Source: Desulfuromonadaceae bacterium (lineage in GTDB: Bacteria > Desulfobacterota > Desulfuromonadia > Desulfuromonadales > Desulfuromonadaceae). From it: a stretch of 64,000 bases of DNA. Position numbers and translations under genes: made by a program. The notes under the pieces are model-generated. The model had not been told where the DNA came from and did no database searches. It saw nothing but the letters and a program-made list of their open reading frames with translations. Location: positions 57,717 through 121,716 of the forward strand of contig JAFGXV010000029.1 of the NCBI GenBank assembly GCA_016936455.1. The letters are read 5' to 3'. Positions 8,935 through 18,642 of this stretch are shown here, piece after piece; the stretch's first letter is position 1; each line of letters starts with the position of its first letter.

Positions 8935-9805
8935 GCAAACCTCCCGGGGACCGTCCCCGGAGGATCAGATGCTGATCCACCAGAAAACGCGAAATACTGC
9001 GCCGCGAGGGCAGCAGGGGCAAGCGGTCGATATGAAACCAGCCGGCATCCTCCAGCTCGGCTTCTTCGACCCGGACCTCGCCAGCGGCATAGTCGGCGAA
9101 AAATCCGGCCATGATCTGCGACGGGAACGGCCAGGCCTGACTGCCCATGTAGCGGATATTTTTCACTTCAATTCCGGTTTCCTCGCGCACTTCGCGCACC
9201 GCTGTCTCCTCCAGGCATTCACCCACGTCGACAAATCCGGCAACCAGGCTGTAGCGGCCGGGCTTCCAGCTGGCCTTGCGTGTCAGCAGAATTTCATCAC
9301 CCCGCGCCACCAGCACAATGGCACAGGGATGAATGTGCGGATAGCTCTCGCGCCGACAGGCAGGGCAGTGGCGCCCCCACCCCCTGGTCTGATCGGTCAG
9401 CACCCCACCACAGCGACTGCAGAAGCGGCTGCTGTCATGCCAGTGGAGAACCTGGCGCGCCAGAGCCGCGAGAGAATTGAGAGCCAGCGGTGGCGTCGGC
9501 ACCTCCTCCTGCAGGGAATAGCCCACCAGTCCTTGCGGAAGGGGGACGTCCTTCGGCCAGCGGCAGACACGGCAGGGCTTGCCACGCCACCGGCCCAGAT
9601 AAAGGCACAGCGCCGAGTCCGGTACCGGAACCCGCTGCGGCAATGAAGCCCTCGGCTCGAGAAAAAAATGCGTCCCCTGCAGCACCAGCCAATAGCCCTC
9701 GCCGCCAGGATCGGCCGGAGAGGTCGCCTGTTCAAAATTTCCGTCCAGGCTGGCGCGGTTGAAAGGCAGAAACAGGGCATCTTCATAGGCCTGATCAAAC
9801 AGCAT
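8918..9805 (-). CDS. nudC: NADH pyrophosphatase / RNA de-NADding Nudix hydrolase
   Basis: A 295-residue NudC-type enzyme that cleaves NAD(H), and in other bacteria NAD-capped RNA, to NMN and AMP. A four-Cys zinc ribbon (CSRCGG then CPACRR) lies in the middle. The Nudix box follows, with GFVDVGECLEETAVREVREE and the family SQPWPFPS-like motif (here SQAWPFPS), which distinguishes NudC from other Nudix enzymes. The ATG at 9805 is preferred because GAGAGG lies just upstream. The frame stays open to 9871 but that part overlaps the U32 gene. Confidence 0.93.
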   Translation of the reverse strand: MLFDQAYEDALFLPFNRASLDGNFEQATSPADPGGEGYWLVLQGTHFFLEPRASLPQRVPVPDSALCLYLGRWRGKPCRVCRWPKDVPLPQGLVGYSLQEEVPTPPLALNSLAALARQVLHWHDSSRFCSRCGGVLTDQTRGWGRHCPACRRESYPHIHPCAIVLVARGDEILLTRKASWKPGRYSLVAGFVDVGECLEETAVREVREETGIEVKNIRYMGSQAWPFPSQIMAGFFADYAAGEVRVEEAELEDAGWFHIDRLPLLPSRRSISRFLVDQHLILRGRSPGGLHEPAA

Positions 9806-9818
9806 GGCGTCCTCTCTT

Positions 9819-11081
9819 TCAGCCAGCAGCGGGCGCGGCGTTCGTGCCACCGCCCACCGCCCAGCCGTCACCGTGATCTTTCTCGCGCCGCAGCAGATCG
9901 CCGGGCTGCACCGTCACCGGAACGGACAGCCACACCCGGGCGTTGGGTTGAATACAGGAGCAGGGTTCTCCCTGCTCGTCCTCGCCGGCAGCGACAACAA
10001 ATTCCTGCTGTCGCATCTGGGGGCCGATCACCTCGACGGTTTCGCCGGCATGAAAACGATTGCGCCCCTCGACCAGCGCCCGTCCCGCACCATCCACGGC
10101 CCGGACGACGGCAAGAAAATCGTGGGTGCGGCGATAACGCGAGTCGGCACTGTGAACGGTCGCGTCACCAGCCGGCAGAAAATCCGTGGTGTAGGGCCGG
10201 TGGCTGACCTTGTCCAGTTCGGCCCGCCACAGCGGATCGCAGACATAGCCCGCGGGGTCGGCCAGCCAGGCATCGATGGCGGCGCGGTAGACCCGGGTGA
10301 CAGCAGCGACATAGTAGAGGGTTTTCATGCGGCCTTCGATCTTCAGACTCTGGACTCCGCTGGCGAGCAGATCGGGCAGCAGCGGCAGCAGGCACAGATC
10401 GCGACTGTTCATAAGATAGCTGCCGCGCGAATCCTCTTCGATGGGGAACGCCTGCCCGGGTCGGGTTTCCTCGACCAGCGCATAGTTCCAGCGGCAGGGC
10501 TGGGCACAGGCCCCGGCATTGGCGCTGCGACCGGTCAGAGCCGTCGACAGCAGGCAACGCCCGGAATAGGCGACGCACATGGCCCCGTGGACAAACACCT
10601 CCAGTTCCATGGCGCTGCGGGCGCGGATGGCTCTGATGTCATCCAGGGCCAGCTCGCGCCCCAGATTGACCCGCTGCACGCCCTGCCGGCGCCAGAATTC
10701 GCAGGCTGCGGCATTGAGGGTGTTCGCCTGGGTGGAAAGGTGAATTTCGCGCTGTGGGTCCACAGCACGAACACGGCTCAGCACCCCGGCATCGGAGACA
10801 ATATAGCCATCGGTGGACAGAGGCTTCAGCTCCTCAAGGTAGTTCTCAAGCGAAGCCATCTCGTGTTCATGCAGATAAGCGTTCAGGGTCAAATAGATCT
10901 TCTTGCCTCGTCCATGGGCACAATCGAGGGCCTGTTTGAGATCGGCCACAGAAAAGTTGGCCGCCGGCGCGCGCAGACCAAACTGCTGCCCCCCCAGGTA
11001 GACGGCATCCGCACCATAATCCAGCGCCGCCGCCAGTTTATCCTTATCCCCTGCCGGGGCGAGCAATTCGATCACAGACAT
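9819..11081 (-). CDS. Peptidase U32 family protein (TrhP/YegQ-like)
   Basis: A 420-residue TIM-barrel U32 protein. It begins with the family hallmark ELLAPAGDKDKLAAALDYGADAVY-type start (residues 5 on). The metal or cluster cysteines lie in VFVHGAMCVAYSGRCLLS and GACAQPCRW (about residues 165-200), and the KIEGRMKTLYYVA signature is near residue 245. U32 proteins such as TrhP and RlhA are known for prephenate-linked tRNA or rRNA hydroxylation rather than proteolysis. An RNA-modification role is therefore likely, but the substrate is unknown. The gene is first of the minus-strand unit with nudC and hsp20; AAGGA precedes the ATG at a somewhat long spacing. Confidence 0.85.
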   Translation of the reverse strand: MSVIELLAPAGDKDKLAAALDYGADAVYLGGQQFGLRAPAANFSVADLKQALDCAHGRGKKIYLTLNAYLHEHEMASLENYLEELKPLSTDGYIVSDAGVLSRVRAVDPQREIHLSTQANTLNAAACEFWRRQGVQRVNLGRELALDDIRAIRARSAMELEVFVHGAMCVAYSGRCLLSTALTGRSANAGACAQPCRWNYALVEETRPGQAFPIEEDSRGSYLMNSRDLCLLPLLPDLLASGVQSLKIEGRMKTLYYVAAVTRVYRAAIDAWLADPAGYVCDPLWRAELDKVSHRPYTTDFLPAGDATVHSADSRYRRTHDFLAVVRAVDGAGRALVEGRNRFHAGETVEVIGPQMRQQEFVVAAGEDEQGEPCSCIQPNARVWLSVPVTVQPGDLLRREKDHGDGWAVGGGTNAAPAAG

Positions 11082-11170
11082 CTGGCAAAATCCTTGTTCG
11101 AGACGGGAAACGCCCTGAGCATACGCGAAAACACCTCAGAAGACCAGCATTGCTAAATACGGTTTCGACC

Positions 11171-11200
11171 TTGACAAGGGTCGGAAATGGCTTTAAAAAT
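11171..11200 (+). promoter_or_regulatory. Candidate sigma70 promoter of the ybgF unit
   Basis: TTGACA at 11171-11176, a 17-nt spacer and TAAAAA at 11194-11199, in an AT-rich stretch. The leader to the ATG at 11324 would be about 115 nt and contains direct repeats of TATCGCTTT-like units around 11259-11283. Confidence 0.4.
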
Positions 11201-11323
11201 TAAAATGTTTTTCTGTTTTTTATCTGAAAAGCGAAAAAGAGCGTTCGTCACTTTCGCCTATCGCTTTTGTATCGCTTTCGTATCGGCTTTGCCGCAGTCT
11301 CGTTCCCGCGTGAAAGGCTTGTT

Positions 11324-12025
11324 ATGCGTTTCCCCGTTGCTGCCCTCTGCGCTTTCGCTTTCGCCTGTCTGACAGCGTGCACGGCTGCGGCTCCGCCCGA
11401 GCGGACCGGCTACGTCCAGGCCCCCCTTGAGCGTCAGGTTCAAACCCACCAGAGCCGGATTGCCCTGCTGGAACAGCAACTGGCCCAGGTACTCAGTGTT
11501 CAGCAACAGCAGCAGCAGGTACTGGCCGACCTCCAGGCCAGCCAGCAACAACTGTCGCAACAGCTGAGTGCGGCAGCACCTGCTCCGGCATTGCCGAACC
11601 CCGGTCCTCCGCTCAAAGCACCGCAGCCCGCCCCAGCGGCGCCGACACCAACGGAGATCTATCGTCAGGCGTTTTCGGCCTACACCACCGGTCAGCACGA
11701 AACAGCCATCCGCCTGTTCGCTGAGTTTATTGAGCAGTACCCCCAGAACCCCTATGTAGGGAATGCCCTGTTCTGGCAGGGAGAAGCCTGCCTGGCAACG
11801 GGGCAGACCAGCAAAGCGCTGGCTATCTTTACCACCCTGCTGGACCAGCACCCTCAGACGCAAAAAGCGCCCTATGCCCTGCTGAAGCGTGCCACTCTCC
11901 TGTCTGAGCAGAACAACAGCGCCGAAGCCCGCCAGGATCTTGAACGCCTGATCCGCGACTACCCCGGCAGCGATGCCGCCCGCAAAGCCTCTGAAGCGCT
12001 GAAGGCCGAGCGCTTCGTCCAATAG
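11324..12025 (+). CDS. ybgF: YbgF/CpoB-like outer-membrane-associated TPR lipoprotein
   Basis: A 233-residue exported protein. Residues 1-18 form a lipoprotein signal with lipobox LTAC, and a Gln-rich coiled coil (about 30-75) resembles the YbgF trimerisation segment. A Pro/Ala linker leads to three TPR-like units in the C-terminal half, typical of the YbgF family (YRQAFSAYTTGQHETAIRLF, then NALFWQGEACLATGQ). In E. coli YbgF/CpoB links Tol-Pal to peptidoglycan synthesis. Here no tol or pal gene is nearby, so the assignment is by domain. The ATG at 11324 has GAAAGG upstream; the longer frame to 11267 lacks a signal peptide. Confidence 0.82.
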   Translation: MRFPVAALCAFAFACLTACTAAAPPERTGYVQAPLERQVQTHQSRIALLEQQLAQVLSVQQQQQQVLADLQASQQQLSQQLSAAAPAPALPNPGPPLKAPQPAPAAPTPTEIYRQAFSAYTTGQHETAIRLFAEFIEQYPQNPYVGNALFWQGEACLATGQTSKALAIFTTLLDQHPQTQKAPYALLKRATLLSEQNNSAEARQDLERLIRDYPGSDAARKASEALKAERFVQ

Positions 12026-12037
12026 AAGGAGAACACC

Positions 12038-13018
12038 ATGCGCCGACTCATACTGACCCTGTTGATCTGCCTGCTGCTTCTGCCGCTCGGAGCGTTTGCC
12101 AGGGAAACACCGAAGCAAATCTACACCATCCAGAAGGGCGATACGCTGTGGGGAATTTCCGAGCGCTTCATCACCGACCCCTGGTACTGGCCGAACCTGT
12201 GGGCCAATAACCCGTTTATCCGCAATCCCCATCTGATCTATCCCGGACAGAAAGTTGCCATCTACGACGGTCGTATCGAGCTACTGGCCGAGTATCCGCC
12301 CGAAACCATCGAAGAGGGGCTGCCGGAGCCGGTGGAAGAGATTACCTTTGAGGCCAAAGGCGACCTGCGGACCTTCATCAGCACCAGTGAGTTGCAGCAG
12401 TGCGGGCGTATTGTCGATACGGTGGACAACCGCATCATGATGACCAAGGACGACCAGGTCTTTGTCCAGATGAGCGACGCGGACGCCCAGGTTGGCAAGG
12501 AGTATCTGATCTACCGCGTCGGCGACATGGTCAAGCATCCGGCCACCGGCCAGAAACTCGGCCACCAGATCATCTGGCTCGGCACACTTCAGCTGGCCGG
12601 AGCCCATGAGCAGGTCTATTCCGGCCTGATCACCCGCGCCGCCAAGGAAATTACCCGCGGCGCGATCCTGCTGCCGATGGAAGACGACAACCATCTCATC
12701 ACCCTCAAGTCCGCGGCTTCAACGTTCAACGGCACCATCGTCGCCGCCTCCGCGGACAAGATTGCCTTTGGCCAGCACGACATCTTCTACGTCGATTTCG
12801 GTACCAGCCAGGGTCTGGAAGCCGGCAATATGCTGACGATCGTTCGGCCGCGCAAAGCCAGTGAACTCGCCCTGCAGGATCGCAACCTGAAACTGCCGGA
12901 CACCCTGCTCGGCCGGGCGCTGGTAGTCAAAGCCGGGCCGGATACGGCTGCGGCCCTGGTGCTCAAATCCTCGGAACCCATTTACCGTGGCGACCTAGTG
13001 TACACGGAAACGGAATAA
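12038..13018 (+). CDS. Exported LysM-domain protein
   Basis: A 326-residue periplasmic protein with a signal peptide (residues 1-20, LICLLLLPLGAFA). One LysM domain follows directly at about residues 28-78, with YTIQKGDTLWGISERF and NPHLIYPGQKVAIY, so it should bind peptidoglycan. The remaining 240 residues form beta-rich repeats that include VFVQMSDADAQVGKEYLIYR and DIFYVDFGTSQGLEAG, each resembling a glycine-turn barrel unit. No catalytic site is seen. RBS AAGGAG precedes the ATG 12 nt after ybgF, so both belong to one envelope unit that ends at the terminator at 13056. Confidence 0.87.
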   Translation: MRRLILTLLICLLLLPLGAFARETPKQIYTIQKGDTLWGISERFITDPWYWPNLWANNPFIRNPHLIYPGQKVAIYDGRIELLAEYPPETIEEGLPEPVEEITFEAKGDLRTFISTSELQQCGRIVDTVDNRIMMTKDDQVFVQMSDADAQVGKEYLIYRVGDMVKHPATGQKLGHQIIWLGTLQLAGAHEQVYSGLITRAAKEITRGAILLPMEDDNHLITLKSAASTFNGTIVAASADKIAFGQHDIFYVDFGTSQGLEAGNMLTIVRPRKASELALQDRNLKLPDTLLGRALVVKAGPDTAAALVLKSSEPIYRGDLVYTETE

Positions 13019-13055
13019 CCGCGGAATCGTCTTTTCGCCGGACCAACCTGTCACC

Positions 13056-13084
13056 AAAAGGGGCTGAACCATTCAGCCCCTTTT
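13056..13084 (+). terminator. Strong terminator after the LysM gene
   Basis: AAAAGGGGCTGAA (13056-13068) pairs perfectly with TTCAGCCCCTTTT (13072-13084) around a CCA loop. The A and T flanks make it work in either direction. Confidence 0.88.
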
Positions 13085-13106
13085 CTTTCCCTCATACGAT
13101 TAAAAT

Positions 13107-14204
13107 ATGCCAACAGCCCAAACCCAGCACGGCGCAGAAACCCTTGCCCTGATGCGTCTTCAGCTGACACCCGGCCTGGGGCGGAAAACCCTGCTCCAGC
13201 TGCTGAAACATTTTCACAGCGGCCTGGCCATTCTGGAGTTGCCGCGCACGGTCTGGCCTCAGGCAGGGATTGCTTCGCGATGTTGGGGACCAACGCCCCC
13301 GGCAGACGACCCACAGGTTCAGCGGCAGCTGCAACAGCTCGAACAACTGGGAGGTTGCCTGATCAGCAGCCAGTCCGATGACTATCCCGCCCTGCTGGCC
13401 ACGATTCCGGATGCGCCGCCGCTGCTCTACCTGTATGGCACCATTCCGGACCAGCCCGCCCTGGCAATTGTGGGATCACGCCAGGCCAGCCGTGATGGCC
13501 TGCTCTTTGCCCGCCAGCTTTCCGCCGACCTGGCCCGGGCCGGGTTCTGCATTGTCAGCGGAGCGGCCCGTGGTATCGACTGCGCTGCGCATGAGGGCGC
13601 ACTGAAAGCCGGTGGCAGCAGCCTCGCCATCCTCGGCAACGGGCTCGATATCCCCTACCCGCCGACCAGCCGCCACCTCTACCAGACGATTCCGCAACGG
13701 GGCGCCCTGATCTCGGAATATCCGCCCGGTACCGTCCCCCACCCGTCCCACTTTCCAGCGCGAAACAGGATTATCAGCGGACTGTGCCAGGGCATCGTCG
13801 TCATCGAGGCCGGGCAGCGCAGCGGCTCGCTGATCACCGCCGAGTTCGCCCTTGAGCAGGGCCGCGACGTCTTCGCCGTTCCCGGCTCCTGCTACACGCC
13901 AAACAGCCAGGGCAGCCTGCAGCTGCTCAAGGATGGCGCCACCCTGATTACCTGTGCCGAAGACATCCTTGAAGCCTATCATCTTTCAGCACGGCCCACG
14001 GCCAAACCGCCTCAGCCTTTGGCGACAGAACTGACCGAAACGCAGCAGCAGATCCTGCAACTGCTTGAAAATCAGGCTAAACATGTGGACGAACTGGCCG
14101 GGGAAAGTGGGTTGACACCCATGGAGGTTTCGGCTATCGTGCTGCACTTGGAGCTTCAGGGACTGGTCACCGCCCAGCCCGGAGCCTATTACACAGCCCG
14201 ATAA
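13107..14204 (+). CDS. dprA: DNA-processing protein DprA
   Basis: A 365-residue DprA/Smf protein that loads RecA onto incoming single-stranded DNA during transformation. An N-terminal helical region is followed by the Rossmann core. This carries AIVGSRQASRDG (near 120), VSGAARGIDCAAHEGAL (near 150), the FPARNRIISGL phosphate-site motif (near 218) and RSGSLITAEFALEQGR. A C-terminal winged-helix DprA_WH domain fills about 305-362. All family motifs are intact. The gene starts 22 nt after the LysM terminator and is followed by smg 32 nt downstream. Natural competence is not shown by this gene alone. Confidence 0.95.
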   Translation: MPTAQTQHGAETLALMRLQLTPGLGRKTLLQLLKHFHSGLAILELPRTVWPQAGIASRCWGPTPPADDPQVQRQLQQLEQLGGCLISSQSDDYPALLATIPDAPPLLYLYGTIPDQPALAIVGSRQASRDGLLFARQLSADLARAGFCIVSGAARGIDCAAHEGALKAGGSSLAILGNGLDIPYPPTSRHLYQTIPQRGALISEYPPGTVPHPSHFPARNRIISGLCQGIVVIEAGQRSGSLITAEFALEQGRDVFAVPGSCYTPNSQGSLQLLKDGATLITCAEDILEAYHLSARPTAKPPQPLATELTETQQQILQLLENQAKHVDELAGESGLTPMEVSAIVLHLELQGLVTAQPGAYYTAR

Positions 14205-14236
14205 CCGCCCGATTTTCCATCAGACGACAGGTCGCC

Positions 14237-14701
14237 TTGAACGAACGCATCTTGATCATTGTCGGCATCATTGCCCAGTATTTTCTGAGCGAAGAGAACT
14301 TTTCCAGCGAGCAGGAAATCGTCGAAGAACTCCTGTCTGCCGGTTTTGAACAGCATGACATTCAGGATGCTTTCAAATGGATGGAAAACGTCTCACTCAA
14401 ACCGGCCACCTCACGGGTCGTCGAGCTGGCGCCACCGCTCTTGCGTCTGTTTTCACCACAAGAGAGACAGTCACTCTCCCTGGAGGCCCGCGGCTTTCTC
14501 ACCCGCCTGCGTCAGAGCGGCCTGCTACCGGCGGAAATCGCTGAGGAGATCATTGTGCGCGCCTGCCACGAGGAACAGGATGAAGTGACCCTGGAAGAGA
14601 TCAAATCCATGACAGTCCTGGCCCTGTTTGCCGACCTGCAGCAGTTCAGCCCGGAGATCGACTGCATCATCGAGGACAACTGGAAAAAGCTCTACCATTG
14701 A
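14237..14701 (+). CDS. smg: Smg / DUF494 family protein
   Basis: A 154-residue acidic, helix-rich protein of the Smg (DUF494) family, with EIVEELLSAGFEQHDIQDAF and the central SPQERQSLSLEARGFL stretch. The family is widespread next to dprA and topA in Proteobacteria, as here, and has no known activity. The start codon is TTG at 14237. No ATG lies near it and the neighbouring RBS-like AGGTCG is weak. Confidence 0.88.
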   Translation: MNERILIIVGIIAQYFLSEENFSSEQEIVEELLSAGFEQHDIQDAFKWMENVSLKPATSRVVELAPPLLRLFSPQERQSLSLEARGFLTRLRQSGLLPAEIAEEIIVRACHEEQDEVTLEEIKSMTVLALFADLQQFSPEIDCIIEDNWKKLYH

Positions 14702-14711
14702 GCGATCATCC

Positions 14712-14738
14712 GGCTGCACACCCTGTGCAGCCTTTTTT
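14712..14738 (+). terminator. Terminator between smg and topA
   Basis: GGCTGCAC (14712-14719) and GTGCAGCC (14725-14732) form a perfect 8-bp stem around ACCCT, followed by six T residues. topA starts 25 nt later, so this may act as an attenuator if topA has no promoter of its own. Confidence 0.82.
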
Positions 14739-14762
14739 ATAGTAAGGAATAGAGGATCCGCT

Positions 14763-17186
14763 ATGGCACGTTCACTGGTCATCGTCGAATCGCCCGCCAA
14801 ATCGAAAACCATCGAAAAGTTCCTGGGCAAGGACTACAAGGTTCTGGCCTCCTACGGCCACGTGCGCGCCCTGCCAAGCAAACAGGGCTCCGTGGATGTC
14901 GAGGCCGGGTTTGTCCCCAAATACCAGGTGCTGCCCGAAAGCAAGAAGCACATCGAACAGTTGGCCAAGGAAGTGGCCAACTGCGAAGAACTGATCCTCG
15001 CCACCGACCTTGACCGCGAAGGCGAAGCCATTGCCTGGCACCTGCTGCAGGCGCTGCATGTGGCGGAAAAAGGTAAAAAACCGGTGGTCAAGCGCGTCAC
15101 CTTTCACGAAATCACCAAGCCGGCCATTCTGAAAGCCATGGCCAAGCCACACAAGATCTCGCATAACCTGGTCGACGCCCAGCAGGCCCGCGCCATTCTC
15201 GACTATCTGGTCGGCTTCACCCTGTCGCCGTTTCTGTGGAAGAAAATCCGCTACGGTCTGTCGGCCGGCCGGGTTCAGTCCGTGGCCCTGCGCCTGATCT
15301 GCGAACGCGAACAGGAGATCGGCTCATTCAAGTCGAAAGAGTACTGGAGCCTGGAAACCCAGCTGGAAAGCAGCCAGAAAAAAAGCTTTCCCGCCCGTCT
15401 CAACGCTGTCGACGGCAACACCCTGAAAAAATACGACATTCCCGACCAGGACAGTGCCGAAGCGCTGGTGGCGGGACTGCAGAACCGCAGCTTCAGGGTT
15501 GCGGCCATCGAATGCAAGGAAAAGAAACGCTCGCCGGCCCCCCCCTTCACCACCAGCACCCTGCAACAGGAGGCCAGTCGCAAGCTCGGCTTCTCCGCCC
15601 GCAAAACCATGACCGTGGCGCAGAAACTGTACGAAGGCATCGACATTGGTCAGGGTGCCGTCGGCCTCATCACCTACATGCGTACCGACTCGGTAGCCCT
15701 GTCGGAACTGGCCACCACCGAGGCGCGCGAGGAGATCACCCGGCTCTACGGCGAAGAGTACGCCCTGCCCAAGCCGCGTGTGTTCAAGAGCAAAGCCAAG
15801 AATGCCCAGGAAGCCCACGAAGCCATCCGCCCGACCAGCATTGCCAATCATCCCGACCAGATCAAGGGCGCGCTGAGTTCAGACCAGTACAAGCTCTACC
15901 GGCTGATCTGGCTGCGCACCGTGGCCTCTCAGATGGCTCTGGCGCGCCTCGATGCCACCACCGTGGATATCGAAACGCAGCCCGGCGAAGGCGACGGCAA
16001 GGTCTACAGCCTGCGCGCCACGGGTCAGGTCGTGCGTTTTCCCGGCTTCATGAAGCTCTACATTGAAGGCACCGACGACGAAAATGTCGAAGAGCCGGAA
16101 GGCATGCTGCCCCCACTGCAGGAGCAGGAAGCGGTAAACTGCCTCGAACTGCTGCCGAACCAGCACTTCACCCAGCCGCCGCCGCGCTACACCGAGGCCA
16201 GTCTGGTCAAAACCATGGAGGAATACGGCATCGGCCGTCCCTCCACCTACGCCTCGATCATGAATACACTGGTCACCCGCCGCTACGTCCGGCTGGAAAA
16301 ACGGACCTTTTTTGCCGAAGACATCGGTTTCGTCGTCAGCAACCTGCTGTCGAACCATTTCACCCAGTATGTCGATTACGATTTCACCGCCAAATTTGAA
16401 GAGCAGCTCGACGCCGTTTCCCGCGGTGAAAAGCAGTGGAAACCGCTGCTCAAGGAGTACTGGGAACCGTTTATGGCTCTGCTTCGGCAGAAGGATGCCG
16501 AAATTGCCAAGGGCGAACTGACGACCGAGGAAACCGACAAACAGTGCCCTGAATGCGGCAAGCCCCTGGTGATCAAACTCGGCCGCTCCGGCAAGTTTCT
16601 CGCCTGCTCCGGCTTCCCCGACTGCCGCCACACCGAGCCCCTGGAAGGCGCCGAAAAGGAAGAGCCCGAAGTCTCGGACCAGAAATGCGACAAGTGCGAG
16701 GCCCCCATGCTGGTCAAGATGGGCCGCTACGGCAAATTCCTCGCCTGCAGCGCCTACCCGGACTGCAAGAACATCCAGCCCTTGGTCAAGCCCAAGGCCC
16801 TGGGCGTGGCCTGCCCGGACTGCGACGACGGCGAGCTGATGGAAAAGAAAAGCCGCTACGGCAAGATTTTCTATTCCTGCAACCGCTACCCCAAATGCAA
16901 ATTCGCCCTGTGGGACAAACCGCTGGAGCAACCATGCCCCAAATGCGGTTTTCCCCTGACGGTGGAAAAGGTGACCAAGCGCTACGGCACCGTGCACAAA
17001 TGCGTGCAGGAAGGCTGCGACTGGCAGGAGGTCATCGTGCCGCCGGAGAAGAAAGCGTCGTCCAGGGACGCAGAAGAGCCGAAACAAGAAGCCGCCCCCA
17101 AAGGAGCGAACAAAAAAGCGCCGGCCAGAAAGGCGGCCACGAAAAAAACCACCACGAAGAAGGCTGCCAGCAAGAAAGAAGACTGA
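14763..17186 (+). CDS. topA: DNA topoisomerase I with four C-terminal zinc ribbons
   Basis: An 807-residue type IA topoisomerase that relaxes negative supercoils. The Toprim domain starts at [19 protein letters not shown] and carries the acidic [14 protein letters not shown] motif (near 81). The active-site tyrosine lies in [13 protein letters not shown] near residue 304, and [25 protein letters not shown] sequence follows. Four C4 zinc ribbons follow from about residue 593: CPECG, CDKCE, CPDCD and CPKCG types, each with a second Cys pair. A Lys/Ala/Thr-rich tail of about 40 residues closes the protein. The start at 14763 ([11 protein letters not shown]) matches the family; an upstream open frame to 14628 overlaps smg. 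Confidence 0.97.
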   Translation: MARSLVIVESPAKSKTIEKFLGKDYKVLASYGHVRALPSKQGSVDVEAGFVPKYQVLPESKKHIEQLAKEVANCEELILATDLDREGEAIAWHLLQALHVAEKGKKPVVKRVTFHEITKPAILKAMAKPHKISHNLVDAQQARAILDYLVGFTLSPFLWKKIRYGLSAGRVQSVALRLICEREQEIGSFKSKEYWSLETQLESSQKKSFPARLNAVDGNTLKKYDIPDQDSAEALVAGLQNRSFRVAAIECKEKKRSPAPPFTTSTLQQEASRKLGFSARKTMTVAQKLYEGIDIGQGAVGLITYMRTDSVALSELATTEAREEITRLYGEEYALPKPRVFKSKAKNAQEAHEAIRPTSIANHPDQIKGALSSDQYKLYRLIWLRTVASQMALARLDATTVDIETQPGEGDGKVYSLRATGQVVRFPGFMKLYIEGTDDENVEEPEGMLPPLQEQEAVNCLELLPNQHFTQPPPRYTEASLVKTMEEYGIGRPSTYASIMNTLVTRRYVRLEKRTFFAEDIGFVVSNLLSNHFTQYVDYDFTAKFEEQLDAVSRGEKQWKPLLKEYWEPFMALLRQKDAEIAKGELTTEETDKQCPECGKPLVIKLGRSGKFLACSGFPDCRHTEPLEGAEKEEPEVSDQKCDKCEAPMLVKMGRYGKFLACSAYPDCKNIQPLVKPKALGVACPDCDDGELMEKKSRYGKIFYSCNRYPKCKFALWDKPLEQPCPKCGFPLTVEKVTKRYGTVHKCVQEGCDWQEVIVPPEKKASSRDAEEPKQEAAPKGANKKAPARKAATKKTTTKKAASKKED

Positions 17187-17216
17187 TCAATCAATCTGGC
17201 CGGAGATCAACCCTCA

Positions 17217-17255
17217 ACGTGTGCGACATCGCCAACGACGTCGCGCACGTTTTTT
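17217..17255 (+). terminator. Terminator after topA
   Basis: ACGTGTGCGAC (17217-17227) pairs with GTCGCGCACGT (17240-17250) with one G-U pair, followed by a T run to 17255. Confidence 0.78.
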
Positions 17256-17322
17256 GTTTCAACGCGCTGACACTCTGCCCGCCATCCGGCCAGCACACAA
17301 CTGGATAAGAGAAAGAGTTCCC

Positions 17323-18642
17323 ATGGCTCACCTCACCATCATCGGCGGCGGACTCGCCGGCAGCGAAGCCGCTTGGCAGTCCGCCCGGCGCGGCATCGAC
17401 GTCACCCTGCTGGAAATGAAACCGCGACACTATTCAGAGGCCCACCAGCTGCCCGGCCTTGCGGAGCTGGTCTGTTCCAACAGCCTGCGCGGCAGCGGCA
17501 TGAACAACGCCGTCGGCTGTCTGAAAGAGGAGCTGCGCCGGGCCGATACGCTGTTCATGCAGGCCGCCGATGCCACGGCGGTCCCCGCTGGCGGGGCGCT
17601 GGCCGTAGACCGGCAGGCCTTCAGCGACTTCATCACCGAAAAGATCGAACAGCATCCGCGCATCGCCCTGCGCCGCGAGGAGGTGACGACGCTGCCGGAG
17701 AACGGTGCGGTCATCATCGCCTCGGGCCCCCTGACCTCTAATGCCCTGGCCAAGCAGATTGCCGCCCTGACCGGGGAGGAGGATCTCTATTTTTACGACG
17801 CCATCGCCCCCATCATCAGCGCTGATTCCATCGACTTCACCATCGCCTGGCGTGCTTCGCGCTATGACAAGGGGGATGCGGATTATGTCAACTGCCCGAT
17901 GGATGAGCAGCAGTACCGGGCGTTTGTCGCCGAGCTGATCAAGGCGGACAAGGTGCCGGCACGTGATTTCGAAAAAATGATCCACTTTGAGGGCTGCATG
18001 CCCATCGAGGAGATGGCGGCCCGCGGTGAGCAGACCCTGGCCTTCGGTCCCATGAAACCCGTGGGCCTGCCCGATCCGCGCACCGGCCGCGAGCCCTATG
18101 CCGTGGTGCAGCTGCGCCAGGACAACCGTCACGCCACCAGCTACAACATCGTCGGCTTCCAGACCAAGCTCACCTACCCCGAGCAACGCCGCATCTTTCG
18201 CACCATTCCCGGCCTGGAGCAGGCGGAATTTGAACGGCTGGGCAGCGTCCACCGCAACACCTTCATCAATGCGCCACGCTGTCTCAACGGCCGCCTGCAG
18301 CTGAAAAGCGCTCCGCGGCTCTATTTCGCCGGCCAGATCACAGGCGTCGAGGGCTATGTCGAGTCCGCGGCCTGCGGTTTCCTGGCCGGGCTGATCGCCA
18401 GCGCCGACCTGCTCGGCCAGACCCTGGAGCTGCCGCCGGACGTCACAGCCTGCGGTGCCCTGCTCGGCCATCTGCGCAACAGCGACACGGACTTTCAACC
18501 CCAGAACGTCAACTATGGCCTGTTCCCGCCGCTCAACGGCGGCAAGATGAAACGAGCCAATCGCCGCCTGGCCCTGGCCGAGCGCGCCCTGGTCGCCTGG
18601 GAGGCCTGGCTGCCTCAGATTCGGGAGAGCCTGCATGACTGA
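17323..18642 (+). CDS. trmFO: tRNA uracil-5-methyltransferase, folate/FAD-dependent
   Basis: A 439-residue FAD enzyme that makes ribothymidine at position 54 of tRNA using methylenetetrahydrofolate. The FAD motif [14 protein letters not shown] is at the N-terminus, followed by [14 protein letters not shown] and [17 protein letters not shown], all characteristic of TrmFO rather than its relative GidA/MnmG. The C-terminal [18 protein letters not shown] and the late [10 protein letters not shown] motif are intact. The ATG at 17323 is used since AGAAAGAG precedes it; an upstream extension runs through the topA terminator. It overlaps maf by 8 nt. Confidence 0.95.
   Translation: MAHLTIIGGGLAGSEAAWQSARRGIDVTLLEMKPRHYSEAHQLPGLAELVCSNSLRGSGMNNAVGCLKEELRRADTLFMQAADATAVPAGGALAVDRQAFSDFITEKIEQHPRIALRREEVTTLPENGAVIIASGPLTSNALAKQIAALTGEEDLYFYDAIAPIISADSIDFTIAWRASRYDKGDADYVNCPMDEQQYRAFVAELIKADKVPARDFEKMIHFEGCMPIEEMAARGEQTLAFGPMKPVGLPDPRTGREPYAVVQLRQDNRHATSYNIVGFQTKLTYPEQRRIFRTIPGLEQAEFERLGSVHRNTFINAPRCLNGRLQLKSAPRLYFAGQITGVEGYVESAACGFLAGLIASADLLGQTLELPPDVTACGALLGHLRNSDTDFQPQNVNYGLFPPLNGGKMKRANRRLALAERALVAWEAWLPQIRESLHD

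Noticed and set aside
9804..11156. A 450-codon open frame on the plus strand opposite the U32 gene
   Set aside because: Antisense to a protein with full family motifs; composition is Arg/Gly/His rich without a recognisable fold.
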